Part shown: one piece after another, positions 33,208-41,241 of the stretch
Layout of the letters: the number at the start of each line of letters is the position of its first letter
Position numbering within the stretch: position 1 is the first letter of the stretch
NCBI GenBank assembly: GCA_036489775.1
Contig: DASXFC010000031.1
Location: forward strand, 62,001 to 126,000
Length of the DNA stretch: 64,000 nucleotides
Direction: 5' to 3'
Origin: Bog-473 sp036489775
GTDB taxonomy: Bacteria; Actinomycetota; Acidimicrobiia; Acidimicrobiales; RAAP-2
Notes under the pieces: model-generated
Database searches by the model: none
What the model was told of the DNA's origin: nothing
The model's input: the letters and a program-made list of their open reading frames with translations, nothing else
Made by a program: the position numbers and the translations under genes

Positions 33208-33588
33208 ATGCCGACCTATGAATACGCCTGCACAGCCTGTGGGCACCAGCTCGAGGCCGTCCAGAAGTTCACGGACGACCCGTTGACGGTGTGCCCTGAC
33301 TGCAATGGGGCATTGCGCAAGGTCTACGGCGCTGTCGGCATCTCCTTCAAGGGCAGCGGCTTCTACAAGAACGACTCCCGCAAGGAAAGCAACGGGAAGC
33401 GCACGCCGGTGACGGCGGAATCGACGTCGGCACCCTCGAGCGAGTCGAGCAGCTCATCGGGCTCCGATTCCTCGTCTTCGTCCGATTCGAGCTCCTCGAC
33501 CAAGAAGGAGTCGGCGAAGACGGAGAAGTCGGACTCGACCAAGACCAAGACCAAGACCGAGACGGCCAAGGCCTCGACGGCCAGCTGA
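33208..33588 (+). CDS. FmdB-family zinc-ribbon protein with Ser/Lys-rich tail
   Basis: This is a 126-residue protein. Residues 1-45 are the FmdB zinc ribbon (MPTYEYACTACGHQLEAVQ ... VCPDCNGALRKVYG) with two CxxC knuckles. The remaining ~70 residues are a disordered tail of SSSESSSSSG followed by KTKTKTETAKAS. The start is ATG 33208 with GGAGG eight bases upstream. The family is linked to regulation of formamidase in Methylophilus, but its general role is unclear. The tail is unusually long. Confidence 0.9.
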   Translation: MPTYEYACTACGHQLEAVQKFTDDPLTVCPDCNGALRKVYGAVGISFKGSGFYKNDSRKESNGKRTPVTAESTSAPSSESSSSSGSDSSSSSDSSSSTKKESAKTEKSDSTKTKTKTETAKASTAS

Positions 33589-33594
33589 CTCTGG

Positions 33595-34953
33595 CTACTC
33601 GCCGCTGAGCGACATGTCGGCGATGGCGACCGTCTGACCGGCGGCCATCCCGGGCAACCATTGGAGGTCGCTGCCGATGTGGACCATGGCCTGGAGCATG
33701 CGCTGCAACGTGGAGGCCACGGTCACCTCGCGCACCGGCTCGGCCAGCACTCCGTTGCGGATGACGAGACCCTCGATGCCGACCGAGAAATCGCCGCTGA
33801 CCGAGTTCACGCCCGAGTGCATGCCGACCACCGACTGCACGTAGACGCCGTCGCCCACCGCCATGAGCAGTTCGTCAGGGCCGAGCTCGCCGGGAGTGAG
33901 CACCAGGGCGCGACAGCCCGCCGATGGCGTCCCGGCGAAACCGCCACGAACCGCCGACCCGGTCGAGGCCGTGTTGGCCCGGCGCCCCGCCACCGTGTCG
34001 TAAACGAACATTCCCAACACGCCGTGGTCGATGAGCACGTTGCGCCGGGAGGCCAGACCCTCGCCGTCGTAGGACGAGGCACTGAAGGCGCGGGGATCGG
34101 TCGGGTCATCGACCAGGATCACCGACGGGTGGGCCACCACCTCTCCGATGCGCCCGGCGAAGAAGGAGCGTCCCTTCACCACCGCCTCGCCCGAGAGGGC
34201 GGAACCGATCACCGAGAGCAGCGAGGCCACCACCCGGGGATCGAAGACCGCGGTGACCTTGCCCGACGCGGTCTTGGTGGCACCGAGGAGCCGGGTGGCC
34301 CGCAGGACGGCGTCGTCCTTGGCCTCGTCGAGGTCGAGTTGGTCCGGGGCCCGGCCCACGCTGTAGCCGCCGCCGGTCTGGGATTCGGCCCCTTCGCCGG
34401 CGATCGCTTCGACCGCCACGTGGGCGTTGGTGCGCCGAGAGACCGAACGGATCCCGGTGGTCGAGGCCAGGGCCACCTCGCGGCGGCCGTCGGCGTACTC
34501 GGCGGCTTCGACCTGGCGCACTCGGGGATCGGCGGCCCGGGTGGCCTGCTCCAGCTCGATGGCCAACGCCACCTTGCGTTCCATCGGCGTGGTCACCACG
34601 CCCTCGTCCCACAGATCGAGCTCGACGGCGGCCACGCCATCGGGCGAGGCCAGCACCACGTCGGGATCCGGGGTGGCGTAGCGGGCGTTGTCGCGGGCGT
34701 CGGCCAGGGCGGCGGTAATCACCTCGGGATCGAGCGAGCCGGCCCAGGCAAAGCCCATGCGGGTGCCCGCTTCACCGTCACGGCGCAGGATGCGGATGCC
34801 CACACCCGACGAGTCGGCCGAGGTGAGTGACTCGACCTGACCTTCGTAAGCCCGGACCTCAGTTTCCGAACCGCGGGCCACGAACACTTCCATGTCCTCG
34901 CCGGACTCGGCCCGGTCGACCACCGAGGTGGCCAGCTCCAAGAGTTCGTCCAC
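33595..34953 (-). CDS. TldE/PmbA-type metalloprotease subunit
   Basis: The 452-residue product is the non-catalytic partner of the TldD/TldE protease, which cleaves unfolded or modified peptides such as RiPP precursors and CcdA. The N-terminal half has VRAYEGQVESLTSADSSGVGIRIL, and the C-terminal beta-barrel ends GDFSVGIEGLVIRNG. The HExxxH motif is absent, as expected for TldE. Its GTG start follows the tldD TAG without any gap, so the two subunits are translationally coupled. No RiPP precursor or immunity gene is evident nearby. Confidence 0.92.
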   Translation of the reverse strand: MDELLELATSVVDRAESGEDMEVFVARGSETEVRAYEGQVESLTSADSSGVGIRILRRDGEAGTRMGFAWAGSLDPEVITAALADARDNARYATPDPDVVLASPDGVAAVELDLWDEGVVTTPMERKVALAIELEQATRAADPRVRQVEAAEYADGRREVALASTTGIRSVSRRTNAHVAVEAIAGEGAESQTGGGYSVGRAPDQLDLDEAKDDAVLRATRLLGATKTASGKVTAVFDPRVVASLLSVIGSALSGEAVVKGRSFFAGRIGEVVAHPSVILVDDPTDPRAFSASSYDGEGLASRRNVLIDHGVLGMFVYDTVAGRRANTASTGSAVRGGFAGTPSAGCRALVLTPGELGPDELLMAVGDGVYVQSVVGMHSGVNSVSGDFSVGIEGLVIRNGVLAEPVREVTVASTLQRMLQAMVHIGSDLQWLPGMAAGQTVAIADMSLSGE

Positions 34954-36351
34954 CTAGGCCGTCCCGCCCAAGGTGATGCCAGAGAGGCGCATGGTGGCCT
35001 GACCGCAGCCGACGGGCACGCTCTGCCCGTCCTTGCCGCAAGTGCCCGGCGTCATGTCGAAGTCGTCGGCCACGGCGTCGATCCGCTTGAGCACCTCGGG
35101 GCCGTTGCCGATGAGGTTGGCGTCGCGCAACGGCTCGGTGATGCGGCCGTTCTCGATCATGTAGGCCTCGGTGGTGCCGAAGACGAAGTCACCGGTGGCG
35201 GTGTTGACCTGTCCACCACCGAGCTTCTTGATGTACACGCCGTGGGGGGTCTGGGCGATGATCTCGCTCGCCTTCTCTTTCCCGGCCAGCAGGTACGTGT
35301 TGGTCATGCGCACCATGGGCAGGCACTGGTAGTTCTGGCGGCGGCCATTACCCGACGAGGCGCGACCGGCCTTGCGGGCCCGCAGCCAGTCCCACATGTA
35401 ATCGGTCAGCACTCCATCTTGAATGAGCACGTTGCGAGCCGGGCGGTTGCCCTCGTCGTCGATGTCGAAGTTGCCCCATTCGCCGAGCACCGTGCCGTCG
35501 TCGACCAGGGTCACCAGCGGGCTGGCCACCAATTCGCCGACCTTGCCGGCATAGACGGACGCTTCCTTCATGACGGCGTCGGCTTCGAGGCCGTGGCCGC
35601 AGGCTTCGTGGAAGAGGATGCCGCCGCTGCCGCCGGCCAGCACCACCGGGATCTCGCCGGACGGGGCCGGGCGGGCCGACAACTTGGTCAGGGCCCGGGC
35701 CGCGGCCACCCGGGCGATGTCCTCGACGGCAAACCGCTCGAAGATCTCGTAGCCCTCGGTACGGGCCAGCGAGTCGAACCCGGTCTGCAGGCCGGTGTCG
35801 CCGTTGGCCACGCAGGTCACGTTGAAGCGGGTGCGCACCTGCTCGTCCTCGGCGAAGAGGCCGTCGGAGTTGGCCACCAGCACCCGGCGGCGACTGTCGC
35901 CCAGACCGACCGACACCTGGCCGATGGCATCGCCCGAGCCGCGGGCGGCTTCGTCGGCCCGCTTGAGCAGTTCGATCTTGTCCGCCTTGTCGATGGAGCT
36001 GGGCAGGCGGCGGCTCCCCCGGTCGAAGACCGAGGCCGGGCCGAGGGCCACGGTGCGGGTACCCCCACCACCCTGGCGGGCCACCGCAGCGGCGGCCTGG
36101 GCGGCGGCGATCAGACCCGCCTCGCTCAAGTCGGCGGTATGGGCGAAACCGGTGGTCTCGCCCTCGACCACGCGGATGCCCGCACCCCGGGAGCGGCCCG
36201 AGGAGAGCTCTTCGATCTTGCGGTCGTCGAGCAGAGCGCTGGCCGAGGTGCTGTCCTCGGCGAACACCTCCGCCATGTCGCCGCCGCCCGCCAATGCCTT
36301 CGAAAGGACGCGTTGGAGGACGTCAGCGTCTATCAGGGAGGTGTCAGTCAC
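34954..36351 (-). CDS. tldD: TldD-type zinc metalloprotease
   Basis: The catalytic subunit of the TldD/TldE protease, 465 residues. The zinc motif is HEACGH in GGILFHEACGHGLEADAV (HExxxH), and GYMWDWLRARKAG-like and GGGQVNTATGDFVFG segments match the family. The start is GTG 36351 (TDTSLIDADVLQRVL), supported by TACGAT seven bases upstream. A much longer upstream frame is antisense to the next gene and not coding. It is divergent from the thioesterase with only 19 bases between start codons. Confidence 0.94.
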   Translation of the reverse strand: MTDTSLIDADVLQRVLSKALAGGGDMAEVFAEDSTSASALLDDRKIEELSSGRSRGAGIRVVEGETTGFAHTADLSEAGLIAAAQAAAAVARQGGGGTRTVALGPASVFDRGSRRLPSSIDKADKIELLKRADEAARGSGDAIGQVSVGLGDSRRRVLVANSDGLFAEDEQVRTRFNVTCVANGDTGLQTGFDSLARTEGYEIFERFAVEDIARVAAARALTKLSARPAPSGEIPVVLAGGSGGILFHEACGHGLEADAVMKEASVYAGKVGELVASPLVTLVDDGTVLGEWGNFDIDDEGNRPARNVLIQDGVLTDYMWDWLRARKAGRASSGNGRRQNYQCLPMVRMTNTYLLAGKEKASEIIAQTPHGVYIKKLGGGQVNTATGDFVFGTTEAYMIENGRITEPLRDANLIGNGPEVLKRIDAVADDFDMTPGTCGKDGQSVPVGCGQATMRLSGITLGGTA

Positions 36352-36357
36352 GGGCGG

Positions 36358-36364
36358 TATCGTA
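36358..36364. promoter_or_regulatory. Overlapping divergent -10 elements (bidirectional leaderless promoter)
   Basis: Plus-strand TATCGT (36358-36363) ends seven bases before the GTG at 36371. Minus-strand TACGAT (36364-36359) ends seven bases before the GTG at 36351. The two hexamers share five base pairs, so RNA polymerase must choose between tldD and the thioesterase gene. Confidence 0.7.
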
Positions 36365-36370
36365 ATCGTC

Positions 36371-36814
36371 GTGCCCGAAAATCCATCCGAGGCCAGGCCC
36401 GCGGCCGGGCACGGTCCCCACACCGGGTTGAGCGCCCAGCTCGAGCTGACGGTGGGCGAGGACGACACGGCCGAGTACTTCCATTCCGGGGATGTGCCCG
36501 TGCTGGCCACCCCTCGGCTGATCGCCCTGTGCGAGGAGGCCGCCCTGCGGGCCACCGACGGCCACCTCATCGCGACGCAGGCCAGCGTGGCCACCCGGGT
36601 GCAGTTCGACCACCTGGCTCCGGTGGCCGTGGGCAGTGTGGTCATGGCCGAAGCCACCCTGGTCAAGGTAGAAGGGCGCCGGCTGATCTTCACCGTCTCG
36701 GCCGCCCGGCTCGATCGTGACGGTGGCGCCTTGATCGGCGCCGGTCGGGTCACCCGGGTGCTGGTCGACCGGCCCACCTTCCTGGCCAAGGCCGGCACTA
36801 CCGTCGCTTCCTGA
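36371..36814 (+). CDS. Hotdog thioesterase, FlK-like
   Basis: This 147-residue single hotdog domain resembles the fluoroacetyl-CoA thioesterase group: LELTVGEDDTAEYFHSGDVPVLATPRLIALCEEAALRAT at the N-terminus and VQFDHLAPVAVGSVVMAEATLVKVEGRRLIFTVSA. The Thr/Glu/His pattern typical of FlK-like enzymes is plausible here (Glu in CEEAA, His in FDHLAP). It likely hydrolyses a small acyl-CoA. The GTG start is set by the leaderless -10 box. The MFS gene follows eleven bases after its stop. Confidence 0.82.
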   Translation: MPENPSEARPAAGHGPHTGLSAQLELTVGEDDTAEYFHSGDVPVLATPRLIALCEEAALRATDGHLIATQASVATRVQFDHLAPVAVGSVVMAEATLVKVEGRRLIFTVSAARLDRDGGALIGAGRVTRVLVDRPTFLAKAGTTVAS

Positions 36815-36825
36815 GTCCCGCGACC

Positions 36826-38010
36826 GTGTCCTCCCGCCGTGAGGGCGCGCTGGTCGGAGCGGGCCCGGTGGTGGCTGCCTTCGTCACCTTCGGCCTGTTC
36901 TGGGGCAGCTGGGCCGTCCTGCTGGCCAACATCCAGCGTTCCTTCCATCTCTCCGACGCCGACATCGGCTACCTGCTGTCGGTGGCCATCGCGGTGGCCG
37001 GCCTGACCGGCGCGGTGATGGGGCATCTGGCCAACCGGTTCGGGGCCCGGCGCCTGCTGTGGATCTCGATGTACGCCTGGGCCGTGCTGCTGCTGCTCAT
37101 GAGCATCACGGGGCAACGGTGGACCTTCGCCGGCGCACTGGTCCTGGTCGAGGTGGCCGGCGGCTGCATCGACACCGGCATGAATGCCGAAGCGACGCAC
37201 CGACTGGACGGGAATCCTGGTGGGCTGGTGCGCTTCCATGCGCTGTTCAATACCGGCGCGCTGCTCGGTGCGGCGGCGGCCGGAGCGGTGGTCGGGGCGC
37301 ACCTCTCCTTCCGCTGGGTCTGGCCCGGTATCTCGGTCATCGCGTTGGTGGTGGGCACCTGGACGTTGCTGACCGACGAAGGTCTGCCGCTGAGCCCCCA
37401 GCCCTCGCCGTCGGACGCCGTGCCCTCACACCCGTGGCGGCGGCTGCGCCACGAGGGGCTGCTGGTCCTGCTCTTCGTCTTCGCCATCGCCGAGATCACC
37501 GAGGGCGGGGTCGACACCTGGGGCGTGCTCTACCTGCGCACCCATCTGGCCACCGGTGTTCTGCTGGGCGCCGGGGCCTATGTGATCGGCCAGTCCATGG
37601 CGGCCACCACCCGGGGCGCCGGCGGCACCCTGCTGGGCCGGCTCTCGGCCAACCGGGCCCTGACCATCGGCGGCTGTGTGGCCGGTGGGGGGATCTTGCT
37701 CGAGTCGCTCACCCATCTCTCGATCCTGGCCGCCGTCGGGGTCATGCTCGGCGCGGGCGGGGCCTCACTCTTCTGGCCCCTGGTCATGAGCACGGTCAGC
37801 CAACAGACCACCCAGCTGGTCAGCGCGGTGGGGACCTTCACCGCCGCCGGGTATATCGGGTGGGTGGCAGGTGCTCCGGCGGTGGGTTGGGTCTCGGAGA
37901 CCTATGGCCCGGCCCGGGGCCTGCAGCTGCTGGCCGGGGCAGCCATCCTCGTCGCCCTGGTCTCGCTCTTGCGACCCCAGCGCAGTCCCAGAGAGATGGT
38001 CACCGGATAG
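36826..38010 (+). CDS. MFS transporter (YbjJ-like)
   Basis: The 394-residue membrane protein has about twelve helices. It carries the MFS loop motif HLANRFGARRLLW between helices 2 and 3, and GGCIDTGMNAEATHRLDG in the fourth-fifth helix region, typical of FucP/YbjJ-like carriers. Substrate is unknown. The GTG start lies eleven bases after the thioesterase stop, so both are probably co-transcribed from the bidirectional promoter. The N-terminal segment before helix 1 is short, as expected. Confidence 0.85.
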   Translation: MSSRREGALVGAGPVVAAFVTFGLFWGSWAVLLANIQRSFHLSDADIGYLLSVAIAVAGLTGAVMGHLANRFGARRLLWISMYAWAVLLLLMSITGQRWTFAGALVLVEVAGGCIDTGMNAEATHRLDGNPGGLVRFHALFNTGALLGAAAAGAVVGAHLSFRWVWPGISVIALVVGTWTLLTDEGLPLSPQPSPSDAVPSHPWRRLRHEGLLVLLFVFAIAEITEGGVDTWGVLYLRTHLATGVLLGAGAYVIGQSMAATTRGAGGTLLGRLSANRALTIGGCVAGGGILLESLTHLSILAAVGVMLGAGGASLFWPLVMSTVSQQTTQLVSAVGTFTAAGYIGWVAGAPAVGWVSETYGPARGLQLLAGAAILVALVSLLRPQRSPREMVTG

Positions 38011-38025
38011 CCTGGACCCACCGTC

Positions 38026-40023
38026 ATGATCCTCCCCTCCATCGAGACCCCGGCCGACATCCAGGACCTGAGCTTCGACCAGCTCGACGAGCTGTGCGAG
38101 GAGATCCGGTCGTTCATTGTCGAGACCGTGACGACAACCGGTGGGCATCTTGGTTCCAACCTGGGTGCGGTCGAGCTGACCTTGGCCCTGCACCGGGTGT
38201 TCGACTCCCCCCGCGACATCATCCTGTGGGACACGGGCCATCAGGCCTACGTGCACAAGCTGCTGACCGGTCGGCGCTACGGCTTCAAGTCGCTCAAGCA
38301 AGCCGGCGGCATGTCGGGTTACCCGAACCGGGCCGAGTCCGAGCACGACTGGATCGAGAACAGCCACGCCTCGACCGCGCTGTCCTACGCCCACGGCCTG
38401 GCCAACGCCTTCGAGCTCAGCGACGACACCAGCCGCAAGGTGATCGCGGTGGTGGGCGACGGCGCCCTGACCGGCGGCATGGCCTATGAGGCGCTGAACA
38501 ACCTCGGCCACTCGGGACGCCGCGTGGTCATCGTGTTGAACGACAACGGGCGCTCGTACGCCCCGACGGTGTCGCACCTCTCGCAGAGCCTGACCAGCCT
38601 CCGGCTACACCCGACCTACACCCAGGCGCGCGAGCGGCTGCGCCAACGCCTGCGCAACGTGCCGGCCTTCGGCCCGCTGGCCGCCTCGGGCATGCACTCG
38701 GTGGCCAGCGCGCTGCGCGAGATGGTGTCACCGCACACCTTCTTCGAGGCGCTGGGCGTGCGCTACGCCGGGCCGATCGACGGCCACGACATCGAACTGA
38801 TGGAAGCCGCCTTCACCCACGCCGCCGAGTGGGACGGACCCATTGTGGTGCACGTGCTGACTCAGAAGGGCCGGGGCTACCCACCGGCCGAGGACGACAT
38901 CCAGTGCCTGCACGATGTGCGCGCCGCCAAGCCGGTGGGCCACGAGAACACCGTGGGCAGCTCGGCCGGCATGGCCGTCGGCGGGCCCAGCGTGGACGGC
39001 GGCGGCCTGAGCACACCGAGCACCACCGAGAACGACATCGACGACCTGCCGACCCGGCCGGCCACCTACACCGAAGCCTTCACCCGGGCTCTGCTAGCCG
39101 CGGCCGAGCGGGACGAGCGGGTGGTGGCGCTGACCGCGGCCATGCCCGGACCGACCGGGCTGCTGCCGTTCCAGGCTCAATTCCCTGACCGCTTCTTCGA
39201 CGTCGGCATCGCCGAGCAGCACGAGGTGACCTCGGCCGCCGGCTTGGCCATGGGTGGGCGCAAGCCGGTGGTGGCCGTCTACTCGACCTTCTTCAGCCGG
39301 GCCTTCGACCAGGCCAACCTCGATGTCGGCCTGCACGGCTACCCGGTCGTCTTCGTCCTGGACCGGGCCGGGATCACCGGCGACGACGGGCCCAGCCACC
39401 ACGGGATCCTGGATATGGCACTGGCCCTGTCCATCCCGGGCATGACCGTGTTCGCACCCTCGGCCGCCGAGGAGATCGAGCCCATGCTGTTCGAGGCCCT
39501 GTCACTGCCGGGCCCATCCACCATCCGCTTCCCCAAGAGTGCGCCGCGCCACGTCGGTGACACCGAGATGGGCCGCGGCCTGCGCGCCCGCCAGTTGCGG
39601 GCCGGTGACGGAAGTGTGTGCCTCCTCGGGGTGGGCAAGCTGGTGGGCGCCTGCCTCGATGCGGCGGACGAACTGGCCGCAGATGGAGTGGCGGCCACGG
39701 TGTGGGACGTGCGGGTGGTCTCGCCGGCCGACGACGACATGCTGGCCGACGCCGCCGGACACAGCCTGGTGGTCACGGCCGAGGACGGCGTGCGGCTGGG
39801 CGGAGCCGGCGCCTTCCTGCTCGACGCCATGGCGGCGCAGATCGAATCGAGCGAGCAACCGATGCCGGCCACTCGCATGCTCGGCATCCCACGCCGGTTC
39901 ATCGCCCAGGGGCGGGCCGACGACATTCTGGCCAACCTGGGCCTCGATGGGGCCGGCATCGCCGAGAACGTGCGCCGGGCCATGGCGCATGCGCCGGCGC
40001 CGGCGCCGCAGCGACGCGCCTGA
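38026..40023 (+). CDS. dxs: 1-deoxy-D-xylulose-5-phosphate synthase
   Basis: DXS condenses pyruvate and glyceraldehyde-3-phosphate in the MEP isoprenoid pathway and supplies thiamine and pyridoxal precursors. The 665 residues include the thiamine-diphosphate motif GDGALTGGMAYEALNN, the catalytic His region TTTGGHLGSNLGAVELTLALH, and the transketolase pyrimidine domain with DVGIAEQHEVTSAAGLA and DRAGITGDDGPSHHG. It is slightly longer than usual owing to a Gly/Ser-rich linker (GSSAGMAVGGPSVDGGG) between domains. It lies 15 bases downstream of the MFS gene. Confidence 0.97.
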   Translation: MILPSIETPADIQDLSFDQLDELCEEIRSFIVETVTTTGGHLGSNLGAVELTLALHRVFDSPRDIILWDTGHQAYVHKLLTGRRYGFKSLKQAGGMSGYPNRAESEHDWIENSHASTALSYAHGLANAFELSDDTSRKVIAVVGDGALTGGMAYEALNNLGHSGRRVVIVLNDNGRSYAPTVSHLSQSLTSLRLHPTYTQARERLRQRLRNVPAFGPLAASGMHSVASALREMVSPHTFFEALGVRYAGPIDGHDIELMEAAFTHAAEWDGPIVVHVLTQKGRGYPPAEDDIQCLHDVRAAKPVGHENTVGSSAGMAVGGPSVDGGGLSTPSTTENDIDDLPTRPATYTEAFTRALLAAAERDERVVALTAAMPGPTGLLPFQAQFPDRFFDVGIAEQHEVTSAAGLAMGGRKPVVAVYSTFFSRAFDQANLDVGLHGYPVVFVLDRAGITGDDGPSHHGILDMALALSIPGMTVFAPSAAEEIEPMLFEALSLPGPSTIRFPKSAPRHVGDTEMGRGLRARQLRAGDGSVCLLGVGKLVGACLDAADELAADGVAATVWDVRVVSPADDDMLADAAGHSLVVTAEDGVRLGGAGAFLLDAMAAQIESSEQPMPATRMLGIPRRFIAQGRADDILANLGLDGAGIAENVRRAMAHAPAPAPQRRA

Positions 40024-40032
40024 GGGAAAGGC

Positions 40033-40054
40033 CAGGACCCGAGAGTAGGTCCTG
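40033..40054 (+). terminator. Hairpin after dxs
   Basis: CAGGACC (40033-40039) pairs with GGTCCTG (40048-40054) across an eight-base loop. There is no clear U-tract, but position just after the dxs stop supports a terminator role. Confidence 0.5.
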
Positions 40055-40135
40055 TGGTTGAGGACGCACTTACTGCTTCTCGGAAGGTGGAACGCGCCCG
40101 TCGAGCGCATGCCGGAGGTCGCCCCCGTCGCGCAT

Positions 40136-40155
40136 CATGATATCGTGATGTCATG
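40136..40155. promoter_or_regulatory. Toxin-antitoxin operator overlapping a leaderless promoter
   Basis: CATGATATC-gt-GATGTCATG is a 20-base palindrome with one mismatch. It covers the -10 box TATCGT (40141-40146) and the ATG at 40153, which follows six bases later. Binding of the RHH antitoxin here would block transcription, the usual autorepression logic of type II systems. Confidence 0.65.
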
Positions 40156-40362
40156 ACAAAGCAGACCACCGTCCGGCTCCCTGAGGATTTGGCCGATCAG
40201 GCTGAGGCGGTCGCCCGCGTCAAGGGCACGAGCGTGAACGCACTCATCGTCGAGTCGCTCACCGCCGAGATCGCCCGAGTGCGTGCGGACAAAGACTTCA
40301 CTTCTCGTGCCACTCGGCTTCTCGAGCGAGACAAGGAGCTGCTCGACCGACTCGCCCGGTGA
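40153..40362 (+). CDS. Ribbon-helix-helix antitoxin
   Basis: The 69-residue protein has an Arc/CopG-type ribbon-helix-helix fold: TKQTTVRLPEDLADQAEAVARVKGTSVNALIVESLTAEI. The N-terminal beta strand (TTVRLP) would insert in the major groove, and the ~22-residue C-terminal tail (DFTSRATRLLERDKELLDRLAR) would wrap and neutralise the toxin. Its start lies inside the palindromic operator. The stop overlaps the toxin GTG (GTGA). Codon use is less GC-biased than in neighbours, a sign of recent acquisition. Confidence 0.88.
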   Translation: MTKQTTVRLPEDLADQAEAVARVKGTSVNALIVESLTAEIARVRADKDFTSRATRLLERDKELLDRLAR

Positions 40363-40763
40363 CCCGATTCATCTCACTGTCTGAATTCTTCTGGTTGGCC
40401 GAGCAGGTCACGGGGACTGACGCCGAGGTCTTGGACAGCTCGGGCAGCATCAACCTTGCCGACTCGGCGCTTCACGCTCCCCAAGCGAGTTTCGGCGGAC
40501 AGGACTTCTACCCAGACCTGATCGATAAGGCAGCTGTACTCGCCTGTCACATTGCGTGGAATCACCCTCTGCCCGATGGCAACAAGAGAGTCAGTTGGGC
40601 CTGCCTTCTTTTGTTCCTCGACCTCAACGATGTCGTATGGGATCCCGACCCGCCGGACTTCGACGAGGCAGAAGAGGCAGTTCTTGCAATGGCGGCCCGT
40701 GATGTCGACGAAGTCTGGCTGGCGAAATGGTTGCGTGAGCGCACACGTCAGGTGAAGTCATGA
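40359..40763 (+). CDS. Doc/Fic-fold toxin
   Basis: The 134-residue protein carries the Fic/Doc active-site loop NHPLPDGNKRVSW with His69, Asp73, Asn75, Lys76 and Arg77. This matches Doc-type toxins, which phosphorylate EF-Tu, more closely than AMPylating Fic proteins; the GNKR rather than GNGR ending supports Doc. There is no internal inhibitory helix, so inhibition must come from the antitoxin tail. Coupled by four-base overlaps to both neighbouring genes (GTGA upstream, ATGA downstream). Leu replaces the usual Phe after the HP. Confidence 0.88.
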   Translation: MTRFISLSEFFWLAEQVTGTDAEVLDSSGSINLADSALHAPQASFGGQDFYPDLIDKAAVLACHIAWNHPLPDGNKRVSWACLLLFLDLNDVVWDPDPPDFDEAEEAVLAMAARDVDEVWLAKWLRERTRQVKS

Positions 40764-41101
40764 CAACAGGCCGCAGGAGGGTGGGCATCACTGGCAAATG
40801 GCGGATCCACGAGATGGATCTCTGGGATCGCGACGCTCTCGATTTGGTGGATCCGGCCTTTATCGAGTTCCTCCCCGACAACACAGGGAGTTTCGGATTC
40901 ATTGCCGTCCGGGGGTGGATGGATTGCCGTACAACGACCATCAACGACTGCCCTGCTTTGGAGTTCACGTGGGATGGGAACGACGAATGCGATCGGGCCT
41001 GCGGACGGGGGTGGGCGGCTCTCCGGTCGGATGGCTCCTTACACGGTCATATCTACTTTCACATGGGAGATGACTCGAGGTTCCAGGCTTCACGGGAGTA
41101 A
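40760..41101 (+). CDS. Third gene of the RHH-Doc operon, uncharacterised
   Basis: The 113-residue protein reads GKWRIHEMDLWDRDALDLVDPAFIEF, then GFIAVRGWMDCR, LEFTWDGNDECDRACGRGWAAL, and SLHGHIYFHMGDDSRFQA. It is Trp-, Asp- and Gly-rich with a beta-rich pattern. I recall similar small uncharacterised proteins near toxin-antitoxin and mobile genes in many bacteria, but no function. It starts within the doc stop (ATGA), so it is translated with the toxin. It could be a third toxin-antitoxin component, a chaperone-like helper or a cargo gene. Confidence 0.75.
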   Translation: MTTGRRRVGITGKWRIHEMDLWDRDALDLVDPAFIEFLPDNTGSFGFIAVRGWMDCRTTTINDCPALEFTWDGNDECDRACGRGWAALRSDGSLHGHIYFHMGDDSRFQASRE

Positions 41102-41241
41102 TCCGCGGCGTCGTCAGCCCGGCGTTCTAGAGGCGATCCGTAGATCCAGGGCTTCCCATCCGAGCACGCCCAATGTGCTCCCCCATGATGTGGGCGCACG
41201 AAAGCGGTTGGATCGAGCTCTCGGCCGATCGCAGTTGCTTC

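Noticed and set aside
36352..37302. N-terminal extension of the tldD frame to 37302
   Set aside because: It runs antisense through the thioesterase and MFS genes, and the GTG at 36351 has both the family N-terminus and a -10 box.
40359..40763. AMPylating Fic enzyme
   Set aside because: The loop ends GNKR rather than GNGR and the protein is short and paired with an RHH antitoxin, fitting Doc.
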